NCBI GenBank assembly: GCA_950295325.1
Contig: OX485804.1
Span: forward strand, 67,742,033-67,806,032
Direction: 5' to 3'
DNA length: 64,000 bases
Source: Polytrichum commune
Taxonomy: Eukaryota; Streptophyta; Polytrichopsida; Polytrichales; Polytrichaceae
The position numbers were made by a program, and so were the translations under genes. Shown piece after piece: positions 23,769 to 36,109 of this stretch; the stretch's first letter is position 1; the number at the start of each line of letters is the position of its first letter. The notes beneath the pieces were generated by a model. It searched no databases and was not told the origin of the DNA. It saw only the letters and a list, made by a program, of their open reading frames with translations.

Positions 23769-24000
23769 TTATGAGGAATGCGTATCCAAAAACTCCTCGT
23801 TGGTAGGTTCATAGGGGTTGTTTAAATCAAACTCCAGCTCAAAATTGAGGTATTCATGAGCATTCATCACGTCACCCACCTCACTGTTAGATGACAATAA
23901 CGTTAGTTGATGAAGTAGAGTAGCAACGTCATCAACCTCTACCAAGTGCCTAGCTTCCTCTATCTCCCTCTCAATAGAGATCGAAAGAACACCCGTGTGC
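23769..24000 (-). CDS. Possible C-terminal exon of an unrecognised protein
   Basis: On the minus strand the last 70 or so codons of an ORF ending at 23769 read like a real acidic protein tail (EREIEEARHLVEVDDVATLL, then ELEFDLNNPYEPTNEE). The frame upstream (24000-24275) is AT-rich and looks like intron. Such acidic tails are common in transposon proteins, but no family was recognised. Confidence 0.25.
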
Positions 24001-24431
24001 CACCAACAATTTTGAATTGTTCGCAAATAATATGGGATAAATGTGATTACATGTTTAAAATGTATGCTCTCATATATTATTACCTTGATTTTCTCAAAAT
24101 TAACACTTATAGAGGTATAATTAACAAAGAAGGGAGTAGAGCATGCTATAACACTTAACACATGACACTCACTAGTCTTATCAATTGTGTTTTTGTAGGA
24201 GAGTAAAATTTTCTTAACATATATGAAATTATAACGCTTATAGGGGTAACACTTATAGAGTCTTGACTGTAACAATAAGTTTGGGCACTAGTGATGGAGG
24301 TATCTGAAAATGGAATGTGGAGGTTTAAGCGTTTAAGGATTGACTTCTGCAAATCGGATTAATAAGGTGACCAACATCATAGTTGCTATTATCTTTAAGT
24401 TCGTATGTGTTTGAGCCTTGAGGGTCATGAT

Positions 24432-24561
24432 CATAATATTATTAAGCACTATGCGTTCATTCATGTGCACCTCAAGTCTAAATTTGCACCAGGTTGGGGC
24501 ATCCCGTGGTCATATTCTCAGGACCAACATGAACGAACGCACATTGCTTAATAATATTATG
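24432..24561. repeat. 34-bp inverted repeat with a 62-bp loop
   Basis: ATAATATTATTAAGCACTAT at 24432 continues to ATGT at 24465 and is repeated, inverted, at 24528-24561 with about four mismatches. It could form a hairpin or be the remains of a very small MITE. No clear target duplication. Confidence 0.7.
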
Positions 24562-24806
24562 AGTTGGAAAGCTCCACATTTATTTAAGGTGGCAGAAATT
24601 GCAACAATTGCATGGGGATTGCTATGATGAGACTCGCATGGCACTTAACTGACTGCATTGGCTGCTGGCTTCAAATTCACACATGATTTTCGAGGCCAAC
24701 TTAACTCCTGCAGCTTTAAAATAAGGTGACAAATAATTATAGGTGCTCTCACGTTAAGTGAGCATGTGTTTGACTAAACTCACAACAACCAATAACAACA
24801 AAGGGC

Positions 24807-25207
24807 TAAGGGTGAGTTTCCATGTAGGCCGCTCACCCACCCGATTTTAGTGTAAATAAGGACAAACTCGTCCAAATGTAGAGGAAATCTAGCAGGTTAA
24901 GACTCATATGTGTCAACTAGCTACTCCCATCTTTTCAAACCCGGGTCCACCAACTCACCTCTTCCTCTGGGTCAAAAAATGTGCTCCTCCTTCTAAGAAC
25001 TGCTCTTCAATCTTTCGATGATCGACACTTGTAGGTTAAAGATTCTTTAACGTGACGCATGGATGGAAGTCTAGTAGCTTGTGTCCACAACCCCCCTAGA
25101 AATGTGGTTGAATGATGACTTGTGCTTATTAACTACATGCGAGCACCTCCGACCCACTATTTTCTAGAATGTAGGGGGTGAGCGGCCGACATAGAAACTC
25201 ACCCTAA
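24807..25207. mobile_element. PIF/Harbinger (Tourist-like) MITE
   Basis: The element is 24810-25204 (395 bp) with inverted ends of about 30 bp: GGGTGAGTTTCCATGT then GGCCGCTCACCC on the left, and the near-exact complement on the right. It is flanked by the trinucleotide TAA (24807-24809 and 25205-25207). A 3-bp TAA/TTA duplication with GGG-starting ends is typical of the PIF/Harbinger superfamily. No coding capacity. Confidence 0.85.
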
Positions 25208-26024
25208 GTTAATATGTGGGTGAGCCACTTGGGGGGCTTGGCTTGTGGCAATCTAGTGTGACATCAGCCTGCATGGGAGCCGTTAGAAAGCCCCAATCAG
25301 GTCACTTACCTTATTGGCATATATGTGTATATATACATCCGAGACTCTACTTCCATTCTCATCAATTTCCTGCCCCATGCATGACGCTGAGCCTGTGCCA
25401 CTACTACCACAACGACTCAGATACTCACCAGCTTCCGGCTTCACGATGATGCATCTCCACCAACCGATCCAGCATCTCGGTAGTTTGTCTACATTGTTGC
25501 ATTTTCTTTTCTCAACCATATATACACCACCACCCACCTTATGTATGAATGGCATTGAGTTCCATTCCCTTCAAGAAGTCTGTGCAATCTGACACGATGT
25601 TTGCGAGCACTGGTGTTTTTAACTTACGAATTGCAGGACTTGACACATGAACTTCAGTTGCAGCTTAATTAATCATTGGCGGGTATAAATCTTGATTTCC
25701 GTTTGAACCGAGTTCAATTTGAGCCTAGTAATTTGCACATGAGCCATGTTTACCTGTTGGTCAGCATTCAGCAACTTTGGACAATGTCACAATTCTGGAC
25801 ATCTACAGTGGATGAGTCGCCCATGGTGGCAGACTTGTCTGTGGGAAGAGGTCGTGTCTATGGAGTGTCCATCGTTGGTTACTGCAGTCTCGCATGGAAC
25901 GTATGGGATCTCATGAAACGATTGTTGTGTGGTTGTAGATGCAGCTGAAATCAAGAGGGAAGGAGAACAAAAACATCGTGTCTCTGGGTTACTATACCAA
26001 CCATCAAACCAGTCAGCTGTCTGC

Positions 26025-27155
26025 ATGATCAAGGCTACTTCTAAGGTTCCGAATATGGAGCTTCCCCCCCTTGTCAAATCCATGCACATCAAGGGCCTCC
26101 CGTCCCGCAGGCAAAGTGTTTATGCAGACGAAGCTGAGAAATGTCTTCTTGAATTCTTGGAGCGGTGGAAGGCGATCAGGTCGTTAAAATCTTATGTATA
26201 TTTGTCTTTTTCGGCAGCTGCAATTCTTTGCAGCGAGGTCGTGTCTTCTGAGCGTCTTGTGGTGGTGACCGTGTGCTACGCACTTGCCTTCGTCCTCGAT
26301 GACTTCCTCTTCGATACACCAAATGAAGAGCTTGCCATGGAGTACGGCATCCACAAACAAGTTCGTGAGAGCCCCAAAGAGATGGAGGCGTTCCTTAGCC
26401 ACTTGAACTATATTATGTTCCGGCGAAAAGACGAGGAATTACTCCCCCCGGACGCAACCCCGATCGAGACGATGATGTGGGAGTTGGGCCAAGACTTGAA
26501 GCGCATGTCCACCCCGGATTGGTTTGCTGCGTTCTCCAAGTCGTTCATGGAACATCACAACATGTGTGTTTCAAGCCATTCCGATTACATAGCTAATGTG
26601 CGAGAAGATGGCGGAGGATCAATATACTCCCAAGACTTGGAGTCGTACTCAGAGTTGCGATATGGGAACTATGGAGGCAAGTTCATGATGATGGTGTTGG
26701 AGTTGGCCAAAGACTCCTTCCTTCCCGCCGACGTCCGCCAACACCCGACTATGAAACAGCTCTCGAAAGCCGCGGCGATTCATAGCGCCTTCGTGAACGA
26801 CGTCTTCTCGTACTCCAAGGAGATCAAAGAGGAAGAGAATCCACGCAACTTATTGAAGGTCATAATGGATTCAGAGGGCTTATCGTTCCCCGAAGCCGCC
26901 TGGAGGGCCGTGAATGTGGTGAACTCGTATGCGACCACTGTCCTAGAGCTGGAAGCGGAGTTGCCTGCGACATGGCGTTTGGAGTCTTGGGCCTCTAATG
27001 TGGATCGCTATCTTGATGGTGTGAAAGAATACATGACTGGGTGCATCTATTGGAATAGCTTGCATAAACGGTATCGCCGGGCCGACGCGGTTTTCCCTGA
27101 ATTGAGAATCATCGTGGATGCCCGTCGTGAACTCCAGGAGGAGAATCAAACTTGA
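26025..27155 (+). CDS. Microbial-type terpene synthase (class I), 376 aa
   Basis: Class I terpene synthases ionise a prenyl diphosphate with Mg2+ and cyclise it, usually to a sesqui- or monoterpene; this length without added domains suggests a cytosolic enzyme. From the ATG at 26025 the protein has an Asp-rich motif DDFLFD (residues 92-97), an Arg at 212, and an NSE triad NDVFSYSKE (N258, S262, E266). The Arg lies exactly 46 residues before the Asn, as known for the diphosphate sensor of this fold. An RY pair follows near the C-terminus (HKRY). Plant-type TPS N-terminal domains are absent, so it belongs to the microbial terpene synthase-like group of non-seed plants. The frame is open upstream to 25929 with no ATG; ATG 26055 (366 aa) is an alternative start. 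No introns or breaks: the best intact host-type gene here. Product cannot be predicted. Confidence 0.9.
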   Translation: MIKATSKVPNMELPPLVKSMHIKGLPSRRQSVYADEAEKCLLEFLERWKAIRSLKSYVYLSFSAAAILCSEVVSSERLVVVTVCYALAFVLDDFLFDTPNEELAMEYGIHKQVRESPKEMEAFLSHLNYIMFRRKDEELLPPDATPIETMMWELGQDLKRMSTPDWFAAFSKSFMEHHNMCVSSHSDYIANVREDGGGSIYSQDLESYSELRYGNYGGKFMMMVLELAKDSFLPADVRQHPTMKQLSKAAAIHSAFVNDVFSYSKEIKEEENPRNLLKVIMDSEGLSFPEAAWRAVNVVNSYATTVLELEAELPATWRLESWASNVDRYLDGVKEYMTGCIYWNSLHKRYRRADAVFPELRIIVDARRELQEENQT

Positions 27156-28586
27156 AGAATCTTGGATACATGGAGCACCACCTCTGATAGGAGGCATTGG
27201 CACTTCATCCATTTCAAGTCATAGATGAGCTCCGTAAACTCACCATGGGTCTCCACATGAGTCCTCTTCAGTCTAGTAAGCTCAAGAATGAAACGTCTCT
27301 CATCCATGCCGGGCAGTGTTTAATTGGGTGCCATCATCTCTAAGTATTGGATCTTTCTGAATATCGAATATGTTTATCTTATGGTACATTGCAGCACATT
27401 ACAAATTGAGATCCAGACCTTGAACATTGTTATCCAAGTGCGAACCAATTGTTGATTGACAATTGTTCGAAGTACATACAAGCTAGAAATGTTTCAAATG
27501 AAGTTGCTTTTGTTACGGTTTAGCTATTATAGGTAATAGTTAATCTAGACGCATCCACATAACGAGGCAATGACAATTTGCTGATATATGTTATTGGATG
27601 AAAAAAAAATCCTCTATATTGTTGTTCTAGGTATTATTAATTAGTTGTTCATAGTCATTCCATGATGTATCTTAATATCTTAGGATGCAATGTGGATCTG
27701 TATGTGATGATTATGTTTAAAATATTATATTGGAATTGAGTATACCATTGCTGGACTTATGATGGGTTTGTTGGCTCTATCTGTAGGACATAGACTATGC
27801 ATCGACTTCTCTGTTTCAAGAGCAAATTTCCTAACCACTTTGCGTTCACACTTGGACATTACTTGTTCTTGCTTATTTTGGTCCAATTTATTTGTATATC
27901 TAGTTAACTAAAGTTTCTCCCTCAAACGTATTGGATAAAATCTAGTTAACTATGATTATTTTGGCAATTGCTAATTATTTATTTTAAATTTTTAGGTGAT
28001 TAATGAATAGCTTCAGTTCTTGACCCTCATTTGAGAAAAAAATGCGCAAAATCCAAGAAAGGTTTGGTTATAGGTATGGTAAATAACCTTGGACTGGCAT
28101 GAGCAAAGTGAACAACTACACTTGTAGTCTTTCATAGTAATTTAAGGACACAACCTCATGGTTCTACTGTTTTCTTGTTTTTGATGGGCATCCACAACTG
28201 GCTATATATTTGTGACTTTACTACCCCCCCCCCTCATTTATCATTACTCATTCACTTTAATCAACCATTCTTATATAAAACATTTTGAATATAGAGGAAA
28301 ACTCTTAAGCCTATAACATGTCAGTGATGTGAGCATTTTTATGTTTGAAACAAAGTAAAACTCTCACAGTAACAAATATTGAATCAGCAACGTGCTTTTG
28401 AATCAAAATTGGATTGAATAAGCAATAAACTACAAAAAAATTAGGATTCAAAATAATATAGACGTGCCCGAATTCACCACAAATTCAAATAGAAAACAAA
28501 ACAAAAAATATTATATATAATGAAATGTAATATAGAGACAAAGTCCATATAACAACCGATGGAGATTTAGTGATGCCTTACAGACC
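27156..28586. other. Downstream of terpene synthase; no gene seen
   Basis: AT-rich, short ORFs only. The 3' untranslated region of the terpene synthase must lie here, but no single poly(A) signal stands out. A short C run is at about 28225. Confidence 0.35.
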
Positions 28587-28710
28587 ATGAGATCTCCCAT
28601 CTCAGTATGGAATATTTCAAATGTACTAAATAATAAAATTGAGAGACCTCCCGGTCCACAATTAAAGTTCAAGTATATGTTCAAGTATACCTTGAATAGA
28701 TCTCACAATG

Positions 28711-28802
28711 TCATGGGGAGATCTCCAAATGTGGCTCCACAAGTCAATATTGGAGACTCTACTAATATCACCTTCGGAGCCACACCGGGAGATCTTCCGA
28801 TA
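28711..28802. repeat. Imperfect palindrome of about 90 bp
   Basis: The two halves share GGAGATCTCC and TGTGGCTCCACAAGT/TGTGGCTCCGAAGGT in inverted order, giving similar small ORFs on both strands. A further GAGATCTCCCATCTC lies upstream at 28590. It would fold into a long mismatched hairpin. Possibly a MITE remnant or a small-RNA precursor; neither is shown. Confidence 0.6.
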
Positions 28803-31036
28803 TCATAAACAATGAAAATTCTAATAAATAAAGCTACGAGATTATTTACAAGACAAAAAATTAGTTCCCTTGATGAGGCATTTAAGAAACAAGACACAAG
28901 ACATAAGAGTTAATGTGGACAATAATATGACATGAAAAAAATCGGTCTTCATGTGGACAATAAAATATCAAGAGCCCACCCGATGTATGATTGGAAAAAA
29001 TGCATTGTCACATTTTCAAAACCAACCATAATATCGCTCATTAAAACAGACACAACAATATCCATACCTAGAACTATAAGTTTAGAATTGTCAAATGATT
29101 ACCTTGTATTAATAAAACAAAAAAATTATCCAACTTACAAGACAAGGTAATCCCAAATGGCAACTTGAAGTTGAACATGAAACCTTATATTATGAAAAGC
29201 CATCAAGAATACTCTCGATAATTTCCCTATGCTAGTGGGTTGGAGGAACTTGCCAATTCTAAATTACGTTGGACTTGTTGTTTCTCAAATTTTCCTATTT
29301 GCACAACAAAAATATCGTTTTGTTTTTCTCGGCTTTGTTGGAATAAAACACATAACTACGTTGTATCCACATTACTACCGTGGAAGCCATGTTGCATTCC
29401 CACTAACCATTCCAAGCTCCTTTGTAACATTCGAGGTATGATATTTTCATTTTTCCCTTGCTAGGTCTCCAATACCGAATTTGAAATTGACCACCCTGAA
29501 AATGGTTTTTATGTAGTTGCACAACTATGAATGCTTGGTCCATCCACACATGGTAGATATTAGTGTACAGAGTGTGGACAACAACAAAATCACCTGAACA
29601 ACATCTTTGTAAGGGTTGCAAGGTTTTGTGCTTAAGTTGTGTGCAATTTTACAAAAAAAAATCTTTCGAATAATCTTATGGTGTCATATTCTCTTGAATT
29701 GCATTGACCATCCTTGCATTTGTCATGGTATATGTTGTTAATGGCCACAAATTGAGTTTTACCTTGCAAGGCATCAAGGAAATGGATTCTCTAATTCCTT
29801 AGCAACATATTTCCAGTTCATGACGTAATTCTTTATTTTTTCACGGTTTGTTTCATTTTCCAAACAACTACTCTCCCAAATTCTAATGCACTTCCTTATA
29901 CCCCCATGAATTTCATTTTTTTGGGTTTGCATCATGAGCATTCTTAACAATCACTTCCTTGTATCCATCATGTCCAACAAGAAAATGGCCCCAAAGAGGC
30001 CTAATTTGGAGAGTGGGTTGTTCGCCTTTGGGAATGAGTGGGCAATGATGATCGTTGTCCTTCTACATAAGAACCAAATTGTTTCGTGGCAACCACTCTG
30101 GATCAAATGCAATTATTTTGAATTGAAAAACATGTCATTCATCATCGTCAATTAAGAACATCAAAACATGCATTCTTTCAATCCCACAAGCTCCTCAACA
30201 ATGCCTTCAATGAAGTATTTGAAATGAACAACCTCTTGAATGAAATAAAAAATAAAAAGAAGAACTATGATTCCATGAAAATTATCATCAGGTCAACAAA
30301 CATCTCGGGGGGGCCACTCCCTTGTATATTTTGCATACACCTGCGATAATGACCTATTAAAATGGGGGCTATTTACCTATGAGAAAGGATTATAAGGGAT
30401 GCTAATTTTTGAAATAATGGTAAATTGTTGTGATTATTTGCACTCTATTGGTAATTATAATTTCTTGGATGGTTGATTTTATGGTACCCTATATTACTTA
30501 TATGTAATTTTTTTCCCCTGATTGCCCCCATTCCTTAAAGTGTATGATACAGTAGAATTCTCGTTAGAAGCACGTGTACAGAGTAAGAGAAACAAACATT
30601 TACTAGGGTTTAGGGTTCAGTGTCACACTGAAGTCTGGGCAAAGCAAAACACTAAACAATAACAACAAAAGATTGCAATTACATGTCATTAAGCAACACG
30701 AGCCAACGAATAAAAGTTGTGTTGGATAACACAGTTAGAAACCTTGAGGTCTTAGGGAACAGGCTAGCCACATGTGTCTCAAAGTCACATTTACAAGGTT
30801 TGCAGAAGCCCTACAATTGATGCCTTGATCTTCCAATCCTACACATTGGAGGAAAATCCCACGCCATGCAAGCAAAATCCACCTAAACTAGCTAGGCTAC
30901 CATTTACACATGTGGGAGACATGAGGGCACTCGAACTGAAATGATTACTATTGATTTCAAGGTATACTAATGATCATTCAACCCTTTTTCCAAATTATAT
31001 CTCCACATGTGTGAGATAGTACAAATTTAGCAGGTT
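28803..31036. other. AT-rich region without a recognised gene
   Basis: Short ORFs only. A stretch around 29230-29440 is open in two frames for about 70 codons but resembles nothing known. No structured repeat found. Confidence 0.3.
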
Positions 31037-31381
31037 CTATTTTTTATTTGAAATGAACTCACTCAATAAGTTTGCATCTACCTCATCTAAGGTGTAGATT
31101 TTGCTAGTTGATTCATACACTAGAGACACAGTTGAGATAATAGCATCCACATCAACCCACACACAGTCACTCTCAACATACTTATATTTGTTGAGACCCG
31201 GTTGTTTTTTGAACCAATGGAGGTAAGCCATAGCAGTTGGGAAGAGCGTTTCTCTATTTCCGTTATGGATTGCACGTTTCATCAAGTCAATGGGTTGCCA
31301 ACAATTGCCCCACTTAGTACCAACCTTCACCCTTATCTTTTGAACCCTTCCTATATAGAACATGCCATATTTTGGTGGCAA
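31037..31381 (-). pseudogene. Unrecognised coding remnant, 114 codons
   Basis: A minus-strand ORF with natural-looking composition: GRVQKIRVKVGTKWGNCWQ, several Trp, then DVDAIISTVSLVY and an acidic C-terminus. There is no ATG at its start, and the upstream sequence looks non-coding. Probably the 3' end of a decayed transposon or multicopy gene. I do not recognise the family. Confidence 0.35.
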
Positions 31382-31846
31382 AGTATTTAATTTTTGAAAC
31401 TATCGCTTTTTCTCCATGCTATTTTATATGTACCACTTAGGTAATTTAATCATGTTTTGTCAAATGCTATATTACATATAATCATGTTTCACAATCCCAG
31501 AGCACCCTATACTACATCTAATAATTTTACAAATTTTACACCAAATTTTTATACAAGACCCTATATTTTATCGCACGTAGTTCCTACGTTTTTCGCCAGT
31601 GCCCCCCCCGAGACAAACATAAATGCGTTTGTTTTTTTGAGATGTTTGGACAAGTAGTTGAAATACTTGTATTGTCTTCATGAGTGTGATCAACAAGGAT
31701 GAATCCAACTTGTATCTATTGGAAAACCTTTTGAGTTGTCAACATGGATGGAAACCCCATATCATGTTAATTTTTTATTGTCCCTATCCAAATTGTCAAG
31801 CTGTAAAAATAACCTTTTTGGTAGAGGTTGGACATTATCTGGACCA

Positions 31847-34290
31847 TCAGTTATTGTTGGAATTGAAGAACCGCAAAAGAATAAAATCATCATGATTGAT
31901 TGCTTGCTTGAAGATTCTCATCATCAAGAATGGTTTGCAAGTGAGCATCCTCAATTCTTTCTTTAAATTCTTAACACCTAAACAAGGCTTAGTAATGCAA
32001 CAATTACTAATGGCTTTGTAATCAACAATTATGACTACACTTATGTAATTGTAGCCATAAGCAACATATATAAGTTGTGGATGCAATTCAAGCTGATCTT
32101 CAACTTCAAATGGTAAATCAACATTTTCTTGTGCCCTCAACTTTTAAATTAAAAGTTTTATCAAGGGGTTGAATGAAGCACATGATTCTAGTGAAAATAT
32201 TATTCAAATTCTATTGTACAAAGCTCTAATACCATATAAGAAAATAACTACAAAGGTAGTAATTATAACATGAAGAATAAATCATGTAAAGAGGAAGAAG
32301 AACTCATGGGTATAATGATAAACATTACTTGTAAAATCTTACATTAAAAGTGCTTACAATGGTATTTATAATAACTACCCCAGTGCTAAGAGACACTAAG
32401 AAGATGGTTGCTTTGAGTTAGAGATTGCAAGAGGAGCAACCAAGGCCTAAAAATGAGACGTTCAAGCGGCCAGTGAGGAGACTAAGGAGAGACAAACGGT
32501 GTTGTTAAAGCCAAAGGTTGAGAGGATGAAGCCAACTATCAAGCCAAACAAGTTCAGAGTTTCATACACCAATTAGTTTATCCCTACTCTTTGGCCTCCT
32601 ATTTGCATGGTTGTAAAACAACATCGTAATATGATAGAGTTGTGGAGCTTTTTGATGTTAGCTTGTAGAAAACTAGGACATCTTTCTTGGACCTATGTAA
32701 ATTCAACTAAGAACTCTAAATACCTTTTTACATAAGCTTCCAACCTTTAAAGACCATAGTAATTTGACTTGAGACATTTGTCTCTGCAACATAAAGTGAC
32801 TCATATATGTGAGGCTTTAGTTTGTTTATTTTAAAGTCCATGGATACATCATCACATGCCTTCAATTGCTTGTAATAGCCTTCATAGTATACTTGCTAAA
32901 TGTTTGTCAAAATGCATGTTTAAATGGTCGTTGAAGAATAACATTTGCATGTTGATAAATACGTGTACAATTTGTTGGAATATGTACAAGTTGTATGAAA
33001 ATTTGGCTGGAGAGCATCATATTTGATTGGTGTGGATGGTCAACATGAACAATAAATCCCTTTTTTCAGGCACTTTTTCAAGGGAGAACTAATAAAAATC
33101 TACTGAAGTTAGAAAAATGAAGATATGATTGGAGAGCATCATATTTCATTGGTGTGGATGGTCAACATGAACAATAAATCCCTTTTTTCAGGCAATTTTT
33201 CAAGGGAGAACTAATAGAAATCTACTGAAGTTAGAAAAATGAAGATATGATTGGAGAGCATCATATTTGATTAGTGTGGATGGTCAACATGAACAATAAA
33301 TCCCTTTTTTCAGGCAGTTTTTCAAGGGAGAACTAATAGAATCTACTGAAGTTAGAAAAATGAAGATATGATTGGAGAGTTGGACACATGCAAAGAACTC
33401 GTAGAGAATAAATTGCTACCATAAGTACATGTACAATTTCCTCATTCACATGCATGTTTTGCAAATTCATGTTCCACTCATATTTGATATCATCTTCAAG
33501 GTTTTTCAGCTTAATCTTGTACGATCCTAAAGAATCTTCAATGTCCTTGTTGACAAGGTTATCTATGAGCCATTTTTTTTTAGTCTTTGGTTAATATATG
33601 CAAAATGGATTAAGGGTCATGGCAAAAATTTATGACAAGGGTATGACAAGGGTGTGACAAGGGTATGATAAATCTTCGTGTGATGGCAAAAGTTCATGAT
33701 CCAAAACTTCAAGGCTATCAAGTAGAAACCCCCATAACTACTTCCGAAACCAAATGGCCCACTCCATTCACATCAAGGCCAACCAACTATTTAATGTTGT
33801 ATTTAGAATCGTTTTGGTATTCACACTAAATTCACTTTCTACCCTAATTTTTGTGGTACACAAATATGTGAGAAGTTTCTCTAATAAACAACTGAAGGGT
33901 AGAAACCACAACATCTATGTGATTGGAGAGTTGTTTGTAATTGATTTCTTGCATTCTATCTTTTCCATGATTCCACTCATGCTACAGTATATTCATCCAT
34001 AACTACAACACTATTCCTGGCTTAGAATTTGTGGTGTCTACGTAAGCTCATCCATTGTGGATGAAGGGGCTCAAGTAAACAAAGTCCCCTACAAGATTGA
34101 GAGTTGATTCAATTCAATTTGATGAGTGTTTGTGTCTCACCTCATTGTTTGAATTGCTCCATAACAATTGGTTTGAATGTTGAGGTCAAGTTTCTCTCCA
34201 CCTTTTTTATTCTCATTTTCAAGTCGTGATCATTCTCTTCAAAAGGCCTTGTCACCAGTGGTTCATATCCTAGAAGCGCCATCATACTTT
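31847..34290 (-). pseudogene. Scattered coding remnants, unrecognised
   Basis: Three further minus-strand segments read like protein: 31847-32140 (ENVDLPFEVEDQLELHPQL), about 33395-33570 (NLVNKDIEDSLGSYKIKLKN) and about 34150-34290 (YEPLVTRPFEENDHDLKMRI). Stops and AT-rich DNA separate them. They may belong, with 31037-31381, to one decayed gene on the minus strand. The link is inference. Confidence 0.3.
33008..33378 (+). repeat. Tandem repeat, 120-bp unit, three copies
   Basis: A unit with TGGAGAGCATCATATTTGAT, GATGGTCAACATGAACAATA and CTACTGAAGTTAGAAAAATG starts at about 33009, 33129 and 33250, and a fourth start near 33370 is cut off. Copies differ by a few bases. A small tandem GACAAGGGTAT array is at 33635-33670. 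Confidence 0.85.
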
Positions 34291-36109
34291 GTTTTGTGAT
34301 TGGGATCAACTACGAAAAAATTCTAGTTACATCACTTTTTTCTTTGTATCGCTCAATAGTGACAATGTTTTGTCATAACCAATGTACATAACAATGCTTT
34401 CTTGCATCCGTATATGTGTGAAAGACAAACTATTTGATATTTGATATTTTCCTTCAACTCTTCACTAGAAGAATTTCAGCAATCAACAACTATGTTTATA
34501 ACTCTAAAACATGTCGTAAAGGACCAGAATGATTATATATCTTTTAGTTTTTATGGACAAGTTGTAACGGACATATAGTTGTTGTGGACATGACATGGAT
34601 ATCACGTCGACTTCATCCAAATATGACAATCGTGATGATTCTTTGCCATGTGGCTCCGATGTGGTAGCCACATGTTGACTAGGTAGACATGATGGCATCC
34701 TTGTCACTATCCATGTGGTAGGGCATTTGACGATGTGGCATCCGCGTCATACCCCTTGTTAATATTACGTGGACAAAAATAGTATGCCACATCGCCCATG
34801 TAAATACTATAATTAGTATTTTGAAATGTGAGTTTGTGCCACATGTCATAATTTCATACGCACATGTGGCCAACCCATTCCATACAAATAATGCCACGTG
34901 TGAAAATGCGTAGTCATTCTTTAGATGACGGTATGTGTTCGTTTGCCACATAGCATACGCGTGGCGGTCATGCCGTGAACTGCGATGCCACATTATCTTT
35001 GGTAATTTGTCCATGTGCCAGTTAGTAATGTTTAGGGTTTCATCAAGTAGTCCGATAAGTGCCATGTGGACTCCATTAGAGTCATAGAGTAGTCATTGAT
35101 GTGACACGTCAAATAATTATTGGAAAACTCGAGTTCATCAACAACACATGTCACTGAAAGTATAACTACATGTAAACGTTAATAGTCATTTATTAGTCGC
35201 ATATATGGTGTTGTACTTGACACGTGTACACATGGTCCTATTACGTGTCAATTCAACAACTCAGAACATTTCATTTATGACTACATTGATTCATAATTCG
35301 AGTCATATAGAGTCATTAATCCGGTTTGGAAGTCATATTTGACTATATCCGTAGTAGGTTTCGGGTCAGCACTACGGATGACATCCATATGTATATGTGA
35401 GCCCAAAATCGTGCCCACATGTGGTGATTAACTCTTCGAAACCAATTTTAGTTTGACTTTGAGGTGTTATGATTATTCACAAAACATAAAAAGAGTGAAG
35501 TGTGGTGTGGATTTAAGTTTAGGCATTAGAATGTGTGGTGTGGTTATTCCAAGGTTTGAATTCAATAAGAGTATGCCTTGATATTGTGAGTAGGGGGTAA
35601 GGTGAAGCAAGGTGAGCTCCGCGGGTTAAATGCCCACTTTTGGATCCACCTTGTTAGTTTAGGAAGAAGGAAGCTTGGTGGAAGGGGATTAGTCCCTACT
35701 TTGAGGGTGAAGGTTAAGGGATTGTGATTGGAGGTGCTAATCCTCTCACCCTATCCTCACCTTTCTCTCCCTCTCCCTCTCTCTCCCTCTTTGCTACTTA
35801 AGGTGGTTTCTCTCTCATTTTCTTCTCTCTTCATCAAGCACTCTCAAGGGAGCAAGTTCTTAAGAGCTTGAGCCACATGTGTAGGTTATTAGTTTTAGTG
35901 AATTTAAATAGTTAAGCTCTCTCTCTCAAGGCCTCCCAAGTGAGTGAGCTCTTAGAGCTTAAGATTGCATGTAGTGATTAGGTGGTAGTTAGTTAAAGTA
36001 GTGTGTTAGATTAGTTCATGACTTAGAAGCAAAAGAAAGAAAAGAGAAGAAGAATTTAGAAAACCTTGATTAGTGGATGAGAGGGGTTGTATTAAGGGCA
36101 GCTGAGACT

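Noticed and set aside
25676-25948. Plus-strand ORF just upstream of the terpene synthase as a first exon
   Set aside because: Different frame, no convincing donor, and known proteins of this class do not need an N-terminal extension.
34679-35065. 128-codon minus-strand ORF
   Set aside because: Its His/Met/Trp/Cys-rich product comes from recurring CCACATG/CATGTGG words, and its start abuts unrelated sequence; no family likeness.
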